Source: Ecdyonurus torrentis (lineage: Eukaryota; Arthropoda; Insecta; Ephemeroptera; Heptageniidae). Taken from it: DNA of 64,000 nt. Shown here in pieces: positions 59,201-64,000 of the stretch. Each line of letters starts with the position of its first letter. Position 1 is the stretch's first letter. Below the pieces are notes generated by a model, which saw only the letters and a list, made by a program, of their open reading frames with translations, ran no database searches and was not told the origin of the DNA. The position numbers and the translations under genes are program-made. The stretch is from positions 28,540,489 to 28,604,488 of the forward strand of contig OX439131.1 of NCBI GenBank assembly GCA_949318235.1. The letters are read 5' to 3'.

Positions 59201-60178
59201 TAAAATTACGTTCTTAGCATTGTGGCAATATTTCAGAAAAAATAGACCAGCATTTATCTCTGAACACCAAGCTGAACAAGTGTTAGATGCGGGATGGAAT
59301 GTTGCTTTGATAAAGAAAATTATGGGAGAAGGTGCTTTACCCAGGAGCTTGGGACTTATTGATTCAGCTATACACACTGCTACCACTAGTGAGTTTAAGG
59401 CATGTCTTATGCCAGTGTGCTGAAACAATACTAATAACATTGCTGCTATATCAATAATAATATTCATAATAAAATCATGTAAAAATGAGGAAATTAACAT
59501 TGCCGTTGATATGATGTTAAAAAATTGTAATATAAAAAAGTAGGAGAGAAAAAATTAATAAAACTTGAAGATTCTCTAATCCATATCGATCTTGTTGCGA
59601 AAAAAAGGCCTATCTCGTATTTTGTCAGTGGAAGCAAAAGGCCTATCTCGTTTTTTGTCAGTGGAAGCAAAAGGTCTATCTCATTCCCGAACGTTATGGA
59701 GATGGCACTCGAGATAGACCTTTTGCTTCCACTGACAAAAAACGAGATAGGCCTTTTGCTTCCACTGACAAAATACAAGATAGGCCTTTTTTTCGCAACA
59801 AGATCGATATGTTATGGTTAATTGGGACATAAGTTAGAGAATTTTCATGTTTTATTAATTTCAATCTGCAATGTACTCGAAGCTCTCTTCTTCTATTTTC
59901 CATTATAAATTTAATTTTTAATTATTTAGCCTCATATAATTTTTTTAATGGTATAATATTAGACATAAAATTTTCAGTTGAGCTTGGTCATTTTGCATGG
60001 AGACCTGATGGCGTAATGCATATATGTGTGAAAACACTACTGCGAGAAGCTTCAGCTCAGTTAGTACACACATTCTTAAAACAAGGAAAACTGCAACTTC
60101 ATCTCCAAGCAATCACTGGTCATTTGTTGTTCAGACAAGACAATTTTGCAAGGGAACTTGTTACCAGATTAGGGTAAG

Positions 60179-60219
<41 letters not shown>

Positions 60220-62890
60220 AATCATTTCAATTATGTATATTAACTTTTATCATTACACTGCAGACCCCTGTTGGATGTGCCAGCTACTGATATCTTAGAA
60301 CACAAGTTGAGGTCTGAATTGAATGAGGCTCTATCATATTGCAATATTGGAAATGAAGAATTGAATATTCATGAAATTTTAGAGATTAAACTTGTTGAAC
60401 CATCAGAAACAGAGAGCCTTGCCTGGGATACCTTTGCACTTGCATATAAATTACCTTCTTATGATCCTATCACACTGGTATCAATACATGGTTCCTACAT
60501 ATTTCTAGTTTATGTGGACTGCATTAGTAAAACCCCTTATATTTTGTTAATTTTCAGGTAATTCCAAAAAGTGCTATAGAAATTTACGAATTGTCATTTA
60601 AACAACTTCTACGAACAAAACAAGTTGAGAGAAAGTTGAACAATATCTTAAAATCAATAAAAACACAGTGGAGGTTGCTGCATTCAAATGGAGGTAGGAA
60701 TAATTTTTGTTTTGTCGCAAAATTTTCACAGCTTTTATTATTGTTATTTTGCTAGCATTTGATTTTTTTTCTGATACATTTCCCTCAGTATAGCTTTATA
60801 GTCACATTGTTCATTATAAGGTATCATTATTATTATTATTAAATCAATTGTGCAACAATTGCGAATAAACGATTTAATAGAAAAACAGCTAGGTTAAGAA
60901 AAATTATTGAATGGGAGACAGTAACGACTATAATGAGCTTATAGACCGACATGGACACCTGTCCACTTGTCTCTGCCAGTCTAACAATTACTATCTCATG
61001 TTCTCCGATTTCCCTTAATATATGCGTTTTTCTATCAAATCTTTATATCGATGTTGGGATGCAGAAATGCGACCGATGAGAAAAATCATGAGGTTTTTAC
61101 TCATGATTTTTCTCATCGGTCGCATTTCTGCATCCCAACATCGATATATTTAAACAATCAATATTAAAGAAAAGGATAGAATAACCAGCAAGGGCCTTAC
61201 CACAGTAGAAGTTCTATGGAGAGGTCGAAGTCTCGCATGGCACAGTGTTTTGTTATAAAAAAGTTCATTTTATAACTGAGAGCTTTCGTCATATATTAAT
61301 GACATTATCAATCAAAGAAGAAAATTACTTGAGCACATCACTAAGCAGTGTCTTGTCTTGTACAAGACAAGAGTACAAGACAAGACACTGCTTAGTGATG
61401 TGCTCAAGTAATTTTCTTCTTTGATTGATAATGTCATTAATATATGACGAAAGCTCTCCAGTTATAAAATGAACTTTTTATAACAAAACACTGTGCCATG
61501 CGAGACTTCGACCTCTCCATAGAACTTCTACTGTGGTAAGGCCCTTGCTGGTTATTCTATCCTTTTCTTTAATATTGATCCTAACCGCGATGGTTTTTTC
61601 CTTAAATTGATTATAGTTAAACAATTCTTATAAATTTACAAAGGAAAGTAATAGATATAATTAAAGCACGTTACATTGAAAGTTATATTACGCGAAAATC
61701 TTTGAAAATATAAATTAAAGATTTTCGCGTAATATAACTTTCAATATAACGTGCTTTAATTATATCTATTACTTTCCTTTGATTTGTATTTTAAACCGAA
61801 ATGTTTTTTTCTTCTCATATTATAGGCCTATTTAATTCTTATAAATTTGTATTAAAGATTTGCTTATGTTTCCTAGATATTGCTGCCAACACTTTACGCT
61901 GCATGCATCTTCTTGCATCTCAAATGAGTACACTGTTGAGACATACACATGACTTTCAGTATGACTGTGTGGAACAGAGGTGGCAGATATTGCAAAATAC
62001 AGTCAAGAAAGCAGTTTCCATCACAGAACTCATCTCAGCACATGAACTGTTCATCAGAAATGTCAAGGAAATCATCTACCTTGATGAGGTGAGTGAGAAT
62101 AAAATTTGTTGCCATGCCATGTTAAATTATTTGTCAATATATCATTTTATCATGAACTCAACTGTACACTAGTATAGTCCTTGTAATACTAAAAGTAGAT
62201 GCAAGTGTGAAATTGATCAAAATTATTATAATTACAAAACTTATAATTTTATATAAATATTTAGCACCCCACTTTGCCATATAATTGTAATGTGACTTTC
62301 CTTTTTTTTTTTTTTTTTTGTTTTTTTGTTTGTTAAAAGGATAATAATGAAATTAGATCCCAGTTGTCTGCAATGTATGAACTCGTAGACTACTTTGAAA
62401 TAGCTGCCACCAAGCTCTGCTCTAATGATTTAGCAAAAAGAAGGAAGGACAACCAGATGGTAACAGAAAACTGCAAAACTGTGAAGAATGTGCAAAAAAA
62501 GCTCTTAAAATTGAAAAAAGCTTTTGATGTTAGTTGCTTGTATTTTGTGTAACTTCTAGTCTTTCACTTTACAATAACCTCTCTAATTTGATACAGTATA
62601 TATTATCAAAGGAAAGATGAAGAAAACCAACACACACTTTACCATGATGGAGTCCATGACTAAGAAAAGATCTTGATGGCTCAGTTAACACAAATCAAAT
62701 AAAATGTTTTGAAGGCAGAGCCCTCTCCGTCAGTGTAAAAGTTACATGACTTGGTTGTGTTGAAGTGCTTGTTGGTTTCCCTATCCTATGTTATTAGATA
62801 CAAACCAAAATATTTTTAATTATCTAATTTAAATATCAAATCGTCCGATGATTCCTCTTCAATTTGTATATAAACCAAAATTTGGTTTCT

Positions 62891-62923
<33 letters not shown>

Positions 62924-63038
62924 GTACATTTTCCAGATGTGGATGCAGGGCTTTTTGGAAATACTTGCAAGTTCCCCGAAAGAATTTCAAATTCTGGCAG
63001 TACATATCAACTACAACTTCTTTTACATGGAGTATTAG
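56275..63038 (+). CDS. GCP3-like gamma-tubulin complex component, tandem paralog
   Basis: Fifteen exons: 56275-56293, 56379-56527, 56909-57026, 57238-57282, 57378-57478, 57938-58129, 58576-58776, 58966-59108, 59237-59388, 59978-60173, 60264-60477, 60558-60693, 61877-62088, 62340-62528 and 62937-63038, giving 722 aa with no stop or frameshift. From exon 5 on, boundaries and phases match GCP3; the 136- and 212-base exons are even the same length. GRIP segments are recognisable: LLFVFQGIGGKTF, LAELGVLHLRVQRMLDSVP, HGDPRV, YYAMLGCWLKASEF, GKLQLHLQAITG and SAHELFIRNVKEI. Relative to GCP3 the acidic linker exon is 78 bases shorter and the basic C-terminal tail is gone. The N-terminus is short and poorly alike; the 19-base first exon (MFNKYL) is my weakest call. 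The role is probably as an alternative or tissue-specific GCP; inferred. AATAAA at 63173. Confidence 0.88.
56616..56910. mobile_element. foldback element with internal duplication, forming most of an intron
   Basis: Ends GCAGTGTTCACATTGAGC and GCTCAATGTGTACACAGC are inverted. A unit of about 90 bp (TGTTAAGTGAGCTCCATAAG... to AAAAGCTCA) is present twice in direct order at about 56727-56800 and 56822-56896. It fills most of intron 2 of the GCP3 paralog, and its right end coincides with the 3' splice site. Confidence 0.75.
58171..58449. mobile_element. foldback element, ACCAGCAAGG family
   Basis: GAAAAGGATAGGAGAAACCA and about 60 further bases are repeated as the reverse complement at the right end. 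A central spacer of about 110 bases contains CTCAGAGAGAAACTAGAATG. Intron 6 of the GCP3 paralog. Confidence 0.88.
59551..59861. mobile_element. foldback element with 32-bp internal tandem units
   Basis: Arms begin AAATTAATAAAAC and contain ATCGATCTTGTTGCGAAAAA. Near the centre each arm carries tandem copies of AGGCCTATCTCG...GTCAGTGGAAGCAAA. One arm has about 20 extra bases. Intron 9 of the GCP3 paralog. Confidence 0.88.
60185..60217. repeat. poly-A tract in paralog intron
   Basis: Run of about 33 A between exons 10 and 11 of the GCP3 paralog. Confidence 0.85.
61045..61147. repeat. perfect hairpin, arms of about 48 bp
   Basis: ATATCGATGTTGGGATGCAG... to ...AAATCATGAG is followed after a 7-base loop by its exact complement. 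First of three consecutive hairpins in intron 12 of the GCP3 paralog. Confidence 0.93.
61157..61579. mobile_element. giant foldback element, arms of about 205 bp, ACCAGCAAGG family
   Basis: ATCAATATTAAAGAAAAGGA at the left and its complement at the right. Almost the whole 423 bp is one near-perfect palindrome with centre GTCTTGTACAAGAC. The outer part (GGATAG..AACCAGCAAGGGCC) is shared with 58171-58449, but the inner arms are unrelated. Intron 12 of the GCP3 paralog. Confidence 0.95.
61639..61781. repeat. near-perfect hairpin, arms of about 65 bp
   Basis: CAAAGGAAAGTAATAGATAT... to ...CGCGAAAATCTTT and its complement are separated by about 13 bases. Third hairpin of the same intron. Confidence 0.93.
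62606..62796. mobile_element. diverged foldback element, possibly ACCAGCAAGG family
   Basis: GAAAGATGAAGAAAACCAAC...CACACTTTACCATGATGG at the left; the right end GGTTTCCCTATCC recalls the family terminus. Inverted matching is weak. Intron 14 of the GCP3 paralog. Confidence 0.4.
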
Positions 63039-64000
63039 GTGCTCTTAGCAATTCCATTCTATCAATTTCATGCCTTTATGTTTTTACTTTAATCACAGTT
63101 TGCTTTCATATTTATATTTTTTGTAACTCATATTACCCCCCACCTTTCTTGTCTTTCTTCTGTTAAGTGAAAAATAAAGTACCAAAATAAGATTAATACA
63201 TAACAAAGTTTTTTTTTATTCAACAAAGTACAACCCAACAGCACACATTTCTTGGGCAAGTATTAGTTAACACTAACTCCTACTATATTAAGTGATGAAA
63301 CATTAACAATAATAAATAGACTACTTAGGTAGTTATATCTTAGAAATGAAATAGACCTTTTTTTTTTACATAATAGCAAGACAGAACCAATGTTTTATTT
63401 TCGCTCAAAATTACCATTCCAGAACATAAAATATAACTAGATAATTTTGAATGAAAATAAGACAATGCACCTTGAAATATGCAAACCGAAATGAGCAACA
63501 AAATGTGAAACATTAATAGGTTGAGGGCTAACACAAAAGTCAAATTAAAATAAAAAAAGAAAAACAAGTAACTTTAGTACATAAATGTGCATTTTAGAGC
63601 GTTAGAATGAATGCAATAATATATTGCATTACATCATATCCGTCGTTAATAAAAACTATAAATAGCCAACTTAATTTGAAATGATAATAAAATTATTCAA
63701 GTTAAAATTATTGTTTTTAACAATTTACTAAGGACAGCTTTTTTATATTATATTTTGTGATGATTTATACTTAAAATAAACGTCATGCATAATATTTTCC
63801 ATAGACATTTGAAATAAATTCTATCATCTAAATATTAACTTGTGCAAGTTCTAAATAGACATTAAGATTATCCAATAAGTTAATTAATTTTAATATTTAT
63901 TATAATTTTTTTAATTTATGAAGCCATATTAGAAACTTGCATAATATGTTTGGTTGTTCCCAAAATAAACTCTTCAAGCTATTTTGGCAGTGCTTCTTCT
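63039..64000. other. 3' flank of the GCP3 paralog to window end
   Basis: Contains the 3' UTR with AATAAA at 63173-63178, then about 800 bp of AT-rich sequence with no supported exon or repeat. The last bases could on the reverse strand be the end of another gene (E-E-A-L-P-K-stop), but this is too short to call. Confidence 0.4.

Noticed and set aside
59177..59500. 107-codon reverse open frame over a GCP3-paralog exon
   Set aside because: Antisense shadow of a well-supported exon.
40468..63038. A CRISPR-like or bacterial defence interpretation of the repeat-rich region
   Set aside because: The repeats are inverted and transposon-like, the genes are eukaryotic with introns, and no regularly spaced direct repeats exist.

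Overview
This window looks like nuclear DNA of an insect. It is very AT-rich, its genes are split by short GT-AG introns, and it is full of (TA)n and homopolymer runs and small foldback transposons. The gene families are arthropod or insect ones: a chymotrypsin-like digestive protease, an odorant-binding-like protein, two CHK/EcKinase-like kinases, a single-domain secreted ACE, a BTB-BACK-PHR protein and an insect-type odorant receptor. I cannot name the order or species. All gene models below were built by hand from splice sites, reading frame and protein motifs.

Layout. 515-2968 (-): serine protease, 7 exons, 282 aa. 7271-14230 (-): odorant-binding-like protein with a polyglycine insert, 10 exons, 314 aa. 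15191-16799 and 17425-19173 (+): tandem CHK-like kinases of 385 and 404 aa. 22022-25718 (+): ACE, 14 exons, 645 aa, zinc site intact. 27333-29322 (-): BTB/BACK/PHR-like protein, 512 aa. 30590-32730 (-): unrecognised secreted cysteine-containing helical protein. 34357-37653 (+): odorant receptor that appears to lack an internal exon. 40468-46284 (+): HAUS5 (augmin subunit), 565 aa. 47482-53616 (+): gamma-tubulin complex component 3 (GCP3), 15 exons, 841 aa. 56275-63038 (+): a second, diverged but intact GCP3-like gene, 15 exons, 722 aa.

Two themes stand out. First, the right third is a microtubule-nucleation cluster: augmin subunit HAUS5, GCP3 and a complete tandem GCP3 paralog. The paralog keeps nearly all exon boundaries and phases but has lost most of an acidic linker and the basic C-terminal tail. 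Second, the introns, above all those of HAUS5 and the GCP3 paralog, hold many near-perfect inverted repeats. One intron of the paralog carries three consecutive hairpins, one of them about 420 bp. Several elements share termini but have unrelated palindromic interiors. These hairpins would be transcribed within pre-mRNA and are candidates for hairpin-RNA or siRNA precursors; that is inference.

The left half holds secreted or chemosensory and detoxification-type genes with no operon-like logic. Their grouping is simply a run of neighbouring insect genes.
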